Below are positions 1 to 10,122 of a DNA stretch of 64,000 nt, one piece after another. This DNA comes from Albula goreensis (taxonomy: Eukaryota > Chordata > Actinopteri > Albuliformes > Albulidae). The notes below the pieces were generated by a model. The model had not been told where the DNA came from and did not search any database. It was given only the letters and a program-made list of their open reading frames with translations. The stretch covers positions 186,001 to 250,000 of the forward strand of contig CM040764.1 of the NCBI GenBank assembly GCA_022829145.1. The letters run 5' to 3'. Numbering within the stretch: the stretch's first letter is position 1; every line of letters starts with the position of its first letter. A program made the position numbers and the translations under genes.

Positions 1-678
1 GGTGCTTCAGTACCTGAACGAAATCAAAATCCACCAAGCCCGATGCAAAAAGGTTTATTGTGTATTATCTGAGCACGATACGCCACACCAGCCGGGCTGG
101 TCCGCACAGAGGTAAAAGAGACCACTTTGGCACTCCAACAGTCACTCTGAGGACTTCGCTTACGCTCTTCCTTTTTATTCTTTTTCTTATCTAAGGCCTT
201 CCCCAGCTTATCTAAGGCCTGCCCCAGGAGAAGCAACTTAGGCCCTCCTAACTTTCTTATTTTTGGCATGAGCTTAAACTTTGACGCAAATATTTAGTGG
301 TAATGGCAACCATTTTATTGAGGAATAGACTGCCACCTTGTGTGTCTGGCAGTGAACTACACCTAAAGTAGACCGACCTCTTCCAGGCTACTGCATCCAG
401 GTTTTGTCTGCATTATTATATCTACGCTTACATTTTGTCAGTATGAAAATGCGCAAGGCTGTAAGTATGTCTGTCAACGCTGTGTCAGTTGAAAGATAGG
501 TCTGATCCCACAAATTACACTTCACCAACCGTCCGTATGAGCAGTTGTCTTTGCCCCCGCTTGGGTGACCGGTGCTCTCCCGGTCCTGTCTGGGTGACCA
601 GTTGCTCATGGTTCTGGAGCCAAGGGCTGAGAACGAGGTATTGGGAGAGAGGCTTAAGTTTGGGAGCCCCACGGTAAA

Positions 679-1221
679 ATGGAGGTAAGGCTTAATGCTG
701 CTAATGTCATCAAGATGGTTCCAGGCCCCAGCAGATACACTGTCAGCCATGGCCAAGACATAAAATCTGCATTTGAGCTCTTCTTAACACCATCAATCGA
801 AAATGATATACTTGAGAGCCCGAACATAATACATTGTTCTGTCTGTGATAAAAGATATTGTTTTTCTTTCCAAATGATATAAATGACATAAGATGTGTAC
901 TTAGAAATAATATAAAGCTATTAAAACAAGAAAGAAAGGTCTTTCTTTCCAATTTAAGGTCAAACTGAGAGATTCTATGGTGATTTGCATATTTCTCCAA
1001 CAGTAGGTATTTTGGGTGTTTGCCGGGGTTTGGGGGTGGTGGTGGTAATATTTAATTTAAAGGGCTATTTAGCTGGTAAACTAAGAAACGTAAGGTACCT
1101 GACACATAAGAATGGGTGGCAATTTTAATTACAATCATTGCCTGGAGGCTGAAATAGCTTGGGTCAAACTGACCCCAAGGATAAAAGATGTTAGCAAATT
1201 AGAGGACAATACAAGGGTTAA
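679..1221 (+). mobile_element. piggyBac 3' fragment with transposase exon piece (unit 1)
   Basis: Translation from 679 gives RLNAANVIKMVPGPSRYTVS followed by DIKSAFELFLTPSIENDIL. I recognise this as the conserved segment early in fish piggyBac-type transposases; the frame ends near 882. The fragment continues to a right terminus, gaggacaatacaagggttaa, ending in TTAA at 1218-1221. The catalytic DDD region is absent. The same exon piece is reused at 2668-2780 and 4122-4240, where it follows the ORF1 copies. Confidence 0.75.
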
Positions 1222-1395
1222 GCCCCCACCAAGAGCGGTCGGCCCATGCCAAGCTTCAGCAGAAAACCCAAACTCCAAAGGTGAGCCTGGGCTCCGCATT
1301 GTCGGACGGAAAAAAAAAAAAACGCACAAAAGCGTCACAATAGCAGTAGAAAGCGGATGACAACCATGAGGCGACCGATTGAGAGGGCAGCTTTC

Positions 1396-1427
1396 GCCAC
1401 GGCCACACCACGCTGAACGGGCCCGAT
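1396..1427 (+). pseudogene. 5S rRNA 5' fragment (block A, unit 1)
   Basis: Matches the first ~32 nt of the 5S gene (cacggccacaccacgctgaac..cccgat), then switches abruptly to the 5' end of the non-LTR element. The preceding ~55 bp (agaaagcgga..gagagggcag) is the same upstream spacer that precedes the full 5S genes. It has no internal Pol III control region, so it cannot be a 5S gene. Confidence 0.85.
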
Positions 1428-2662
1428 TGTGACGTCACAGGTGTGAGATTGTGGCTGCAGAGGTGGGAGAGAGGCTCCCACAGTGTTTGTTTCGTTTATC
1501 TTTTCATTGTTTATTGTACAAGCCTGTTACTTTTGTAGTGCTTCTTTTGTTTTTGTTTTTTTTTTTTTTTTTTTGCTTTTCTTCCTCCCCTGAGCAGTTT
1601 ATCTGCCAAGGGGTAGATTTTTCGTATGCTTTTTATAATTAACGGGAATGGATTTCTACATGAATGACTCAGTACCGCAATTGGACAAATAGCTATGGAT
1701 ACGGATTTGAAACAAACGGCGAGTTGTGGGTTTTCTGATCGATAGTCTGAACATGGACTTCGAGTTTTGGATCATGGTGAAAGTTGTAGTAATACAGGTG
1801 TTAATGTGGTTTTTGAACATGGCATGTATTCAAGGAAAAGAGTTTTGAATGGCGAACGGATTGATGACGCTGAGAAGGACTGCATGGGCTGGGTTGGAAT
1901 TGACGGCTGGAGAGGAATTTCTCTCGCCAGCTTACTGCTGAACAAAGAGAAGAAGCTGGGGTTTGGTTAATGGTGTTGGCTCGAGCGTTTTGGACAACAA
2001 AAGTAGATATGACATGGGATGCTGAAGTTGGGGGAGACAAAGGCTAGCGGAGAAATAACGGCAGGGAGCTAGATTTCAGAGAGATTTTTCCGAAGACGCC
2101 CGCTTATTCTGCAATTGAATGATTTACAGGGGATAACTGCAATGGACGTGATAACGATGGTTGATGCCAAGCTGGGCAGAGGGAAACTGATCGGGTAAGA
2201 AGCCGCCCAGCAATACATTTGAGTTAACTTTGGAGAAGGAGTGCAAGTGAAGGGTCATGTTTGTGAGGTGCGCAGACCGTGTGCTACGGAGGTTATGCTC
2301 TCCCTTTGAACCTGCCGAAATACATAGAGGACTCTGTGATTTTGGACACGTTGGAAAGGTGGAGTGTGACTCCGATTCTACCTCTCCGCAGGCTTTTTTT
2401 TTTTTACCTGGGCACCGCAGTGGCGGATGGCACCCAGTTTCTCAGCGCCAAATTCCCGCAAGAGATTGCTTCGTGAGCCACACAGCGTGCGCTTTGATAC
2501 GGGAGATGGACCACTGTATTTTCGGTCATGCATGACAGGCAGGTGAAGATCTGCCGCTTGTGTGCATGAGCCCGGTTCATGTGATTCGAGTTTGCCCGCA
2601 GTCTGTCTGCCGTGAGTGCTTGGAAAAGGGGCATCACGCGAAGGAGTGTCAAGCAGCGCACT
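1428..2662 (+). pseudogene. Non-LTR retrotransposon 5' end and ORF1, Mutsu/Tx1-like (block A, unit 1)
   Basis: Begins at the 5S breakpoint with a ~220-bp 5' region (CRE palindrome, long poly-T) and then a gag-like ORF1. In shifting frames it reads LDHGESCSNTGVNVVFEHGM, then VITMVDAKLGRGKLIG, then a C-terminal zinc-knuckle region (KICRLC..., CRECLEKGHHAKEC). This organisation is known for ORF1 of fish Tx1/L1-group LINEs. Premature stops and frameshifts break the frame, and the copy stops right after the last knuckle, where piggyBac sequence begins. No reverse transcriptase is present. The Mutsu name rests on my recollection that Mutsu elements insert in 5S rRNA genes. Confidence 0.7.
1430..1437 (+). 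promoter_or_regulatory. Palindromic CRE-type site at the retroelement 5' end
   Basis: TGACGTCA, the consensus CREB/ATF site, lies within about 5 bp of the 5S/retroelement breakpoint. It is unchanged in every visible copy: 1430, 2897, 4366, 10125, 11588, 13052 and 18805. Position and invariance fit an internal promoter element of the retrotransposon. Function is inferred. Confidence 0.5.
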
Positions 2663-2863
2663 GTAACACCATCAATCGAAAATGATATACTTGAGAGCCC
2701 GAACATAATGCATGTTTCTCTTTGATAAAAGATATTGTTTTTCTTTCCAAATAATATACATGACAAAAAAATGTACTTAGAAATAATATAAAATCGCTCC
2801 GCGCACAATAGCAGTAGAAAGCGGATGACAACCATGAGGCGACCGATTGAGAGGGCAGCTGCC

Positions 2864-2896
2864 GCCCACGGCCACACCACGCTGAACGGGCCCGAT
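2864..2896 (+). pseudogene. 5S rRNA 5' fragment (block B, unit 1)
   Basis: Same 5S-start fragment and breakpoint as block A, with a few extra bases (gccgcccacgg) at the 5' edge. It is preceded by 5S upstream spacer and followed by the retroelement 5' end. Confidence 0.85.
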
Positions 2897-4115
2897 TGAC
2901 GTCACAGGTGTGAGGCTGTGGCTGCAGAGGTGGGAGAGAGGCTCCCACAGTGTTTGTTTCGTTATCTTTTCATTGTTTATGGTAGTAGTCTGTTACTCTT
3001 GTAGTGCTTCTTTTGTTTTTGTTTTTTTTTTTTTTTTTGTTTTTTTTTTCCTCCTGAGCAGTTTATCTGCCAAGGGGTAGATTTTTCGTGCGTTTTTAAT
3101 TAACGGGAATGGATTTCAACATGAATGACTCAGGACCGCAATTCGACAAATAGATATGGATACTGAAACAAATGGCGAGTTCTGGGTTTTCTGATCGACT
3201 GTCTGAACATCGACTTCCAGTTTTGGATCATGGTGAAAGTTGTAGTAATACAGCTGTTAATGTGGTTTTTGAACATGGCATGTATTCAAGGAAAGAGTTT
3301 TGAATGGCGAACGGATTGATGACGCTGAGAAGGATCATGGGGCTGGGTTGGAATTGACGGCTGGAGAGGAATTTCTCTCGCCAGCTTACTGCTGAACAAA
3401 GAGAAGAAGCTGGGGGTTTGGTTAATGGTGTTGGCTCGAGCGTTTTGGACAACAAAAGTAGATATGACATGCGGATGCTGAAGTTGGGGAGACAAAGGCT
3501 AGCGGAGAAATAACGGCAGGGAGCTAGATTTCAGAGAGATTTTTCCAAGACGCTCCGCTTATTCTGCAATTGAATGATTTACAGGGGATAACTGCAATGG
3601 ACGTGATAACGATGGTTGATGCCAAGCTGGGCAGAGGGAAACTGATCGGGTTAAGAAGCCGGCCCAAGAACGGATTTGAGTTAACTTTGGAGAAGGAGTG
3701 CAAGTGAAGGGTCATGTTCGTGAGGTGCGCAGACTGTGTGCTACGGAGGTTATGCTCTCCTTTTGAACCTGCCGAAATACATAGAGGACTCTGTGATTTT
3801 GGACAAGTTGGAAAGGTGGAGTGTGACTCCGATTCTACCTCTCCGCAGGCTTTTTTTTTTTTTACCTGGGCACCGCAGTGGCGGATGGCACCCAGTTTCT
3901 CAGCGCAAATTCCCGCAAGAGATTGCTTCGCCGCCACACAGCGTGCGCTTTGATACGGGAGATGGACCACTGTATTTTCGGTCATGCATGACAGGCAGGT
4001 GAAGATCTGCCGCTTGTGCATGAGCCCGGTTCATGTGATTCGAGTTTGCCCGCAGTCTGTCTGCCCGTGAGTGCTTGGAAAAGGGGCATCACGCGAAGGA
4101 GGCTGTCAGCAGCGC
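2897..4115 (+). pseudogene. Non-LTR retrotransposon 5' end and ORF1 (block B, unit 1)
   Basis: Second copy, joined to a 5S fragment at the same point. The N-terminus reads MASSGFSDRLSEHRLPVLDH in a better-preserved form than block A. It extends through the zinc-knuckle region and ends at the same type of junction with piggyBac sequence (aacaccatcaatcg). Frameshifts are present throughout. Confidence 0.7.
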
Positions 4116-4331
4116 TGTAACACCATCAATCGAAAATGATATACTTGAGAGCCCGAACATAATGCATGTTTCTCTTTTGATAAAAGATATTGTTTTTCTT
4201 TCCAAACGATAGAAATGACAAAAAAAAAAAAAAAAAAATTACTTAGAAATAATATAAAATCGCTCCGGCGCCACAATAGCAGTAGAAAGCGGATGACAAC
4301 CATGAGGCGACCGATTGAGAGGGCAGCTTTC

Positions 4332-4363
4332 GCCACGGCCACACCACGCTGAACGGGCCCGAT
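4332..4363 (+). pseudogene. 5S rRNA 5' fragment (block C, unit 1)
   Basis: Third copy in unit 1, with the same breakpoint after cccgat and the same flanks as block A. Confidence 0.85.
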
Positions 4364-5203
4364 TGTGACGTCACAGGTGTGAGGCTGTGGCTGCAGAGGT
4401 GGGAGAGAGGCTCCACAGTGTTTGTTTCAAGTTATCTTTTCATTGTTTATGGTAGTAGTCTGTTACTCTTGTAGTGCTTCTTTTGTTTTTGTTTTTTTTT
4501 TTTTTTTTTTTTTTTTTTTCCTCCCCCTGAGCAGTTTATCTGCCAAGGGGTAGATTTTTCGTGCGTTTTTAATTAACGGGAATGGATTTCAACATGAATG
4601 ACTCAGGACCGCAATTCGACAAATAGATATGGATACTGAAACAAATGGCGAGTTCTGGGTTTTCTGATCGACTGTCTGAACATCGACTTCCAGTTTTGGA
4701 TCATGGTGAAAGTTGTAGTAATACAGGTGTTAATGTGGTTTTTGAACATGGCATGTATTCAAGGAAAAGAGTTTTGAATGGCGAACGGATTGATGACGCT
4801 GAGAAGGATCATGGGCTGGGTTGGAATTGACGGCTGGAGAGGAATTTCTCGCCAGCTTACTGCTGAACAAAGAGAAGAAGCTGGGGGTTTGGTTAATGGT
4901 GTTGGCTCGAGCGCTTTTGGACAACAAAAGTAGATATGACATGGGATGCTGAAGTTGGGGAGACAAAGGCTAGCGGAGAAATAACGGCAGGGAGCTAGAT
5001 TTCAGAGAGATTTTTCCGAAGACGCCCGCTTATTCTGCAATTGAATGATTTACAGGGGATAACTGCAATGGACGTGATAACGATGGTTGATGCCAAGCTG
5101 GGCAGAGGGAAACTGATCGGGTAAGAAGCCAGCCCAACAACGGATTTGAGTTAACTTTGGAGAAGGAGGATTACTGCCAGCTCATCTTGGACGGAATTTT
5201 AGA
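4364..5203 (+). pseudogene. Non-LTR retrotransposon ORF1, shorter copy (block C, unit 1)
   Basis: Third copy. It diverges after the AKLGRGKLIG region, where blocks A and B continue toward the knuckles, and reads into agaaggaggattactgcc followed by a piggyBac right end. It therefore has a different 3' truncation from A and B and lacks the zinc-knuckle part. Confidence 0.65.
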
Positions 5204-5377
5204 ACATTTAATTTAAAGGGCTATTTACCTGGTAAACTAAGAAACGTGAAGTACCTGACACATGAAAATGGGTCACAATTTTTACTATAGTCATTGCCTG
5301 GAGGTTGAAATAGCTTGGGTCAAATTGACCCCAAGGATAAAAGATGTTAGCAAATTTAAGGACAATACGAGGGTTAA
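5204..5377 (+). mobile_element. Orphan piggyBac right end (unit 1)
   Basis: The last ~170 bp of the piggyBac element (gggtcaaattgaccccaagg ... gggttaa) are fused directly to the truncated ORF1 block C. TTAA is at 5374-5377. Confidence 0.7.
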
Positions 5378-5899
5378 GCCCCACCAAGAGCGGGCGGCTC
5401 AGACAGAGCTCCAGCGTGAAATGTGAGCCAAGTCCAGGTGAAACTGGGAGCCGGTGGTGGATCTTTCTCCACCATCTTCCAATCATGGCCTCCGGCCTAG
5501 CTCCACACCCAGAGCCGTGCCTGACGCTGTGGCCTTGGCCCATGCCAAGCTCCAGCCGAAAACCCAAACTCCAAACGTGAGCCTGGGCTCCGCATTGTTG
5601 GACAAAAAAAAAAAAATAAGAACAGCTCCAGCGTCACAATCGCAGAAGAAAGCGGATGCCTTTTTATTCTTTTTCTTATCTAAGGCCTTCCCCAGCTTAT
5701 CTAAGGCCTGCCCCAGGAGAAGCAACTTAGGCCCTCCTAACTTTGATAGTTTTAGCATGAGCTTCAACTTTGATGCCAATATTTAGTGGTAATGGCAACC
5801 ATTTTATTGAGGAATAGACTGCCACCTTGTGTGTCTGGCAGTCAACTACACCCAAAGAAGACCGTGGTTCCAGTGAGGAGATTGGCATTAAAACAAGAA

Positions 5900-6190
5900 A
5901 AAAAGGTCTTTCTTTCCAATTTCAGGTCAAACTGAGAGATTTCATGGTGATTTGCATATTTTTCCAACAGTAGGTATTTTGGGTGTTTGCCGGGGTTGTG
6001 GGGTGGTGGTGGTAATATTTAATTTAAAGGGCTATTTAGCTGGTAAACTAAGAAACGTAAAGTACCTGACACATAAAAATGGGTAGCAATTTTAATTATA
6101 ATCATTGCCTGGAGGCTGAAATAGCTTGGGTCAAATTGACCCCAAGTATAAAAGATGTTAGCAAATTTGAGGACAATACGAGGGTTATGC
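5900..6190 (+). mobile_element. Second orphan piggyBac right end with mutated TTAA (unit 1)
   Basis: Contains the same subterminal stretch (aggtcaaactgagagatt ... gggtcaaattgaccccaagt). It ends gagggttatgcc, so the terminal TTAA has become TTAT. Confidence 0.65.
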
Positions 6191-6964
6191 CCTCCAAGAG
6201 CGGACGGTTCAGCGTGAAATGTTAGCCAAAGTCCAGGTGAAACTGGGCGCCGGTGGTGGGTCTTTCTCCACCATCTTCCAATCATGGCCTCCGGCCTAGC
6301 TCCACACCCAGAGCCGGGCCTGACGCTGTGGCCTTGGCCCATGCCAAGCTCCAGCCGAAAACCCAAACTCCAAACTCCGGTCCTGTCTGGGTGAGCAGCT
6401 GCCCGCGGTTCTGGAGCCAAGGGCTGAGAACGAGGTATCGGGAGAGAGGCTTAAGGTTGGGAGTCCTCAGTAAAATGGAGGTCAGGCTTAAGCAGGAGTT
6501 TAACCTCCTATTGTCTTTGGGGGTCCATGTGACCCCATTCAATGTTTCACGTTTCCAACTGGATTATTGACGCTTGTTTTGTTGCCTCATATTTCATGAC
6601 TTTTCCTCATTTCATGGGGACAACTGGGTGAACGTAAACATGATGAACACGATGATTTGTTTTCAATGTCCTGTACACATTTTGTACACATCGGTGTCCC
6701 CTGGGGTCAATTTGACCCCAGGCTGTTCTGGCGGTATAAAACATAAGAAATATCAACATCTTTCACACGTTTCATTTGGCTGTTTTGGATGATATTGAAG
6801 CCACTAACATGCAATTTTATAATCTCCAAATTTTCTCTGCTTTAGGGACCTAAAGCAGAGGGGGTGTTGCAAGATTTGAGGCACTACTGGGGCGCCAACT
6901 CCTAGTGCTCACATCCTCATGGGGGAATTCGTCAGCAACTACAATGGGCTAGTTGTGTTACATT

Positions 6965-7060
6965 ACTTTCCAGTCATTTAGCTGAAACTTTTATTCAAAG
7001 CGACTTACAGTTGATTAGGCTGACCAGGGGCCAACCTCCCTTGGGAGCTATGCTATTTTT
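6965..7060 (-). mobile_element. SINE 3' tail inside the piggyBac derivative (unit 1)
   Basis: On the minus strand this resembles the widespread fish SINE tail (aagtcgctttgaataaaag...agctaaatgac). Only the tail region is recognisable, and no A/B boxes were found. Confidence 0.5.
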
Positions 7061-7397
7061 CACAAGCATTTACCGGGCACCACAGATTGTTGCTGGAGCA
7101 TGTGCCCCGTGAGATCGGGTCTGGTGATGCCCTGGCCCTAACCTATCGTAACCATACCTGTGGTAGTGTGAGAACCACTGATAGTTCACATGAAATGGGG
7201 GATGGGGAAATATAATTCCCACAAGAACGCTGATATTTCCTGCAATGTTTTGTGTGGAAATGTGGTTCCAGTGAGGAGATTGGCAGTTCACACAACAAAG
7301 GGGAGGAGCAAACACATGAAAGCTTGCACCGCAGCCTTCAAAACCATTTCTCTTGGTGCGCTGTGTGCTCTTGCTTTATGTTCTCTTTCAATTGAAA

Positions 7398-7614
7398 ATG
7401 ACCTCTAAGCAAAGGTTTTGTGCCAATGCAGTTTTGTCACAGCTCTTTGACAGTGAAAGTGACAGAGGAGAATGTGTCAGAGAGAGAGGATAGTGTTGAG
7501 GTGGACCCTGATTATGAGACATCCTCCTCTGATGAGAATGAGAGCCTTAGTATTGACCTCTCGTTGTCTCTCAACCACCAGCAGACAAGTTACCTAACAA
7601 AAATGGAAAGTTAA
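7398..7614 (+). pseudogene. piggyBac transposase N-terminus, frameshifted (unit 1)
   Basis: From the ATG at 7398 the frame reads MTSKQRFCANAVLSQLFDSE and then hits a stop. A one-base shift continues as VEVDPDYETSSSDENESLS to 7614. An acidic, serine-rich N-terminus with a QLF motif is typical of piggyBac transposases. The reading frame ends before any catalytic residue. Confidence 0.7.
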
Positions 7615-8479
7615 TATGGTCCCTCTCCCCACCTGAATGACAGGTTAGACTTAATGCTGCTAATGTCATCAAAATGGTTCCAGGCCCCAGCAGATACACT
7701 GTCAGCCATGTCTAAGACATAAAATCAGCATTTGAGCTCTTCTTAACACCAGAGAAGGAACATAATACATGTTTCTCTCTTTAGTAAAAGATATTGTTTT
7801 TCTTTTCAAATGATATAAATGACAAAAAAAAAAAAAAAAATTGTACTTAGAAATAATATAAAGCCATTCAAACAAGAAAAAAGGTCCTTCTTTCCAAGTT
7901 CAGGTCAAACTGAGAGATTTTATGGTGATTTGCATATTTCTCCAACAGTAGGTATTTTGGGTGTTTGCCGGTGTTGGGGGGTGGTGGTGGTAATATTTAA
8001 TGTAAAGGGCTATTTAGGTAGTAAACTGAGAAACGTAAAGTACCTGGCACATAAAAATGGGTAGCAATTTTAATTATAATCATTGCCTGGAGGTTGAAAT
8101 AGCTTGGGTCAAATTGACCCCAAGTATAAAAGATGTTAGCAAATCTGAGGACTATGCGAGGGTTAAGCCCCCACCAAGAGCGGGCGGACCATGCCAAGCT
8201 TCAGCGTGAAATGTGAGCCACAGTCCAGGTGAAACTGGGAGCCGGTGGTGGATCTTTCTCCACCACCTTCAAATCATGGCCTCCGGCCTAGCTCCACACC
8301 CAGAGCCGGGCCTGACGCTGTGGCCTTGGCCCATGCCAAGCTCCAGCCGAAAACCCAAACTCCAAACGTGAGCCTGGGCTCCGCATTGTTGGACGAAAAA
8401 ATAATAAAACGCCCGGCGGCACAATCGCAGAAGAAAGCGGACGACAACCATGAGGCAACCGTTTGAGAGGGCAGCCTTC

Positions 8480-8587
8480 GCTTACGGCCACACCACGCTG
8501 AACACGCCTGATCTCGGAAGCCAAGCAGCGTCGGGCCTGGTTAGTACTTGGATGGGTGACCGCCTGGGAATACCAGGTGCTGTAAGC
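8480..8587 (+). rRNA. 5S ribosomal RNA copy (unit 1), internally deleted
   Basis: The 5S RNA is the small rRNA of the large ribosomal subunit, transcribed by RNA polymerase III from an internal promoter. The sequence starts with the canonical gcttacggccacaccacgct and ends taccaggtgctgtaagc. The internal control region (aagccaagcagc, ggttagtacttggatgggtgacc) is intact. Length is about 108 nt against the usual ~120. About 10 nt are missing between gaacacgcc and tgatctcgg, where normal 5S has two nearby copies of a gatctcg-like motif, so the loss looks like slippage between direct repeats. It may be a pseudogene or an assembly error. Confidence 0.93.
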
Positions 8588-8588
8588 A

Positions 8589-8593
8589 TTTTT
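8589..8593 (+). terminator. Pol III T-run terminator
   Basis: A run of five T directly follows the 5S 3' end, and a second T-run follows within a few bases. This is the expected RNA polymerase III termination signal. Confidence 0.75.
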
Positions 8594-9373
8594 GTTTTTT
8601 CCTACCCCCACAATCGAGTGGTAGAAATGGCTCCAACCTGGGCCCAATGGCTGGGGGCCCTCGTCACACTTTTTTTTTTTAATATCCTCAAGCCTTCGGT
8701 GCTTCAGTACCTGAACGAAATCAAAATCCACCAAGCCCGATGCAAAAAGGTTTATTGTGTATTATCTGAGCACGATACGCCACACCAGCCGGGCTGGTCC
8801 GCACAGAGGTAAAAGAGACCACTTTGGCACTCCAACAGTCACTTGAGGACTTCGCTTACGCCTTCCTTTTTATTCTTTTTCTTATCTAAGGCCTTCCCCA
8901 GCTTATCTAAGGCCTGCCCCAGGAGAAGCAACTTAGGCCCTCCTAACTTTCTTATTTTTAGCATGAGCTTAAACTTTGACGCAAATATTTAGTGGTAATG
9001 GCAACCATTTTATTGAGGAATAGACTGCCACCTTGTGTGTCTGGCAGTGAACTACACCTAAAGTAGACCGACCTCTTCCAGGCTACTGCATCCAGGTTTT
9101 GTCTGCATTATTATATCTACGCTTACATTTTGTCAGTATGAAAATGCGCAAGGCTGTAAGTATGTCTGTCAACGCTGTGTCAGTTGAAAGATAGGTCTGA
9201 TCCCACAAATTACACTTCACCAACCGTCCGTATGAGCAGTTGTCTTTGCCCCGCTTGGGTGACCGGTGCTCTCCCGGTCCTGTCTGGGTGACCAGTTGCT
9301 CATGGGTTCTGGAGCCAAGGGCTGAGAACGAGGTATTGGGAGAGAGGCTTAAGTTTGGGAGCCCCACGGTAAA

Positions 9374-9915
9374 ATGGAGGTAAGGCTTAATGCTGCTAAT
9401 GTCATCAAGATGGTTCCAGGCCCCAGCAGATACACTGTCAGCCATGGCCAAGACATAAAATCTGCATTTGAGCTCTTCTTAACACCATCAATCGAAAATG
9501 ATATACTTGAGAGCCCGAACATAATACATTGTTCTGTCTGTGATAAAAGATATTGTTTTTCTTTCCAAATGATATAAATGACATAAGATGTGTACTTAGA
9601 AATAATATAAAGCTACTAAAACAAGAAAGAAAGGTCTTTCTTTCCAATTTAAGGTCAAACTGAGAGATTCTATGGTGATTTGCATATTTCTCCAACAGTA
9701 GGTATTTTGGGTGTTTGCCGGGTTTGGGGGTGGTGGTGGTAATATTTAATTTAAAGGGCTATTTAGCTGGTAAACTAAGAAACGTAAGGTACCTGACACA
9801 TAAGAATGGGTGGCAATTTTAATTACAATCATTGCCTGGAGGCTGAAATAGCTTGGGTCAAACTGACCCCAAGGATAAAAGATGTTAGCAAATTAGAGGA
9901 CAATACAAGGGTTAA
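9374..9915 (+). mobile_element. piggyBac 3' fragment (unit 2)
   Basis: Unit-2 counterpart of 679-1221, with the same transposase segment and a right end with TTAA at 9912-9915. Confidence 0.75.
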
Positions 9916-10090
9916 GCCCCCACCAAGAGCGGTCGGCCCATGCCAAGCTTCAGCAGAAAACCCAAACTCCAAAGGTGAGCCTGGGCTCCGCATTGTCGGA
10001 CGGAAAAAAAAAAACACGCACAAAAGCGCCACAATAGCAGTAGAAAGCGGATGACAACCATGAGGCGACCGATTGAGAGGGCAGCTTTTC

Positions 10091-10122
10091 GCCACGGCCA
10101 CACCACGCTGAACGGGCCCGAT
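10091..10122 (+). pseudogene. 5S rRNA 5' fragment (block A, unit 2)
   Basis: Equivalent of the fragment at 1396, one macro-repeat later. Confidence 0.85.

Larger units (their letters stand above)
6500..8166 (+). mobile_element. piggyBac deletion derivative, TTAA at both ends (unit 1)
   Basis: The left end is TTAACCTCCTATTGTC at 6500. The right end is gactatgcgagggttaa, with TTAA at 8163-8166, and is an inverted match of the left terminus. Inside are the palindromic ggggtcaatttgacccc typical of fish piggyBac termini, a broken transposase N-terminus (7398-7614) and a short downstream transposase piece (7643-7760). The catalytic core is missing. At 1.67 kb it is a non-autonomous internal-deletion copy. 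It also contains a minus-strand SINE tail. Confidence 0.8.

Noticed and set aside
1396..1427. Considered as functional 5S genes (with the six other copies)
   Set aside because: Only the first ~32 nt are present; the internal Pol III control region is missing.
1396..1480. 5S-derived SINE (SINE3 type)
   Set aside because: SINE3 needs the 5S internal promoter, which is absent here; the downstream sequence leads into a zinc-knuckle ORF1 instead.
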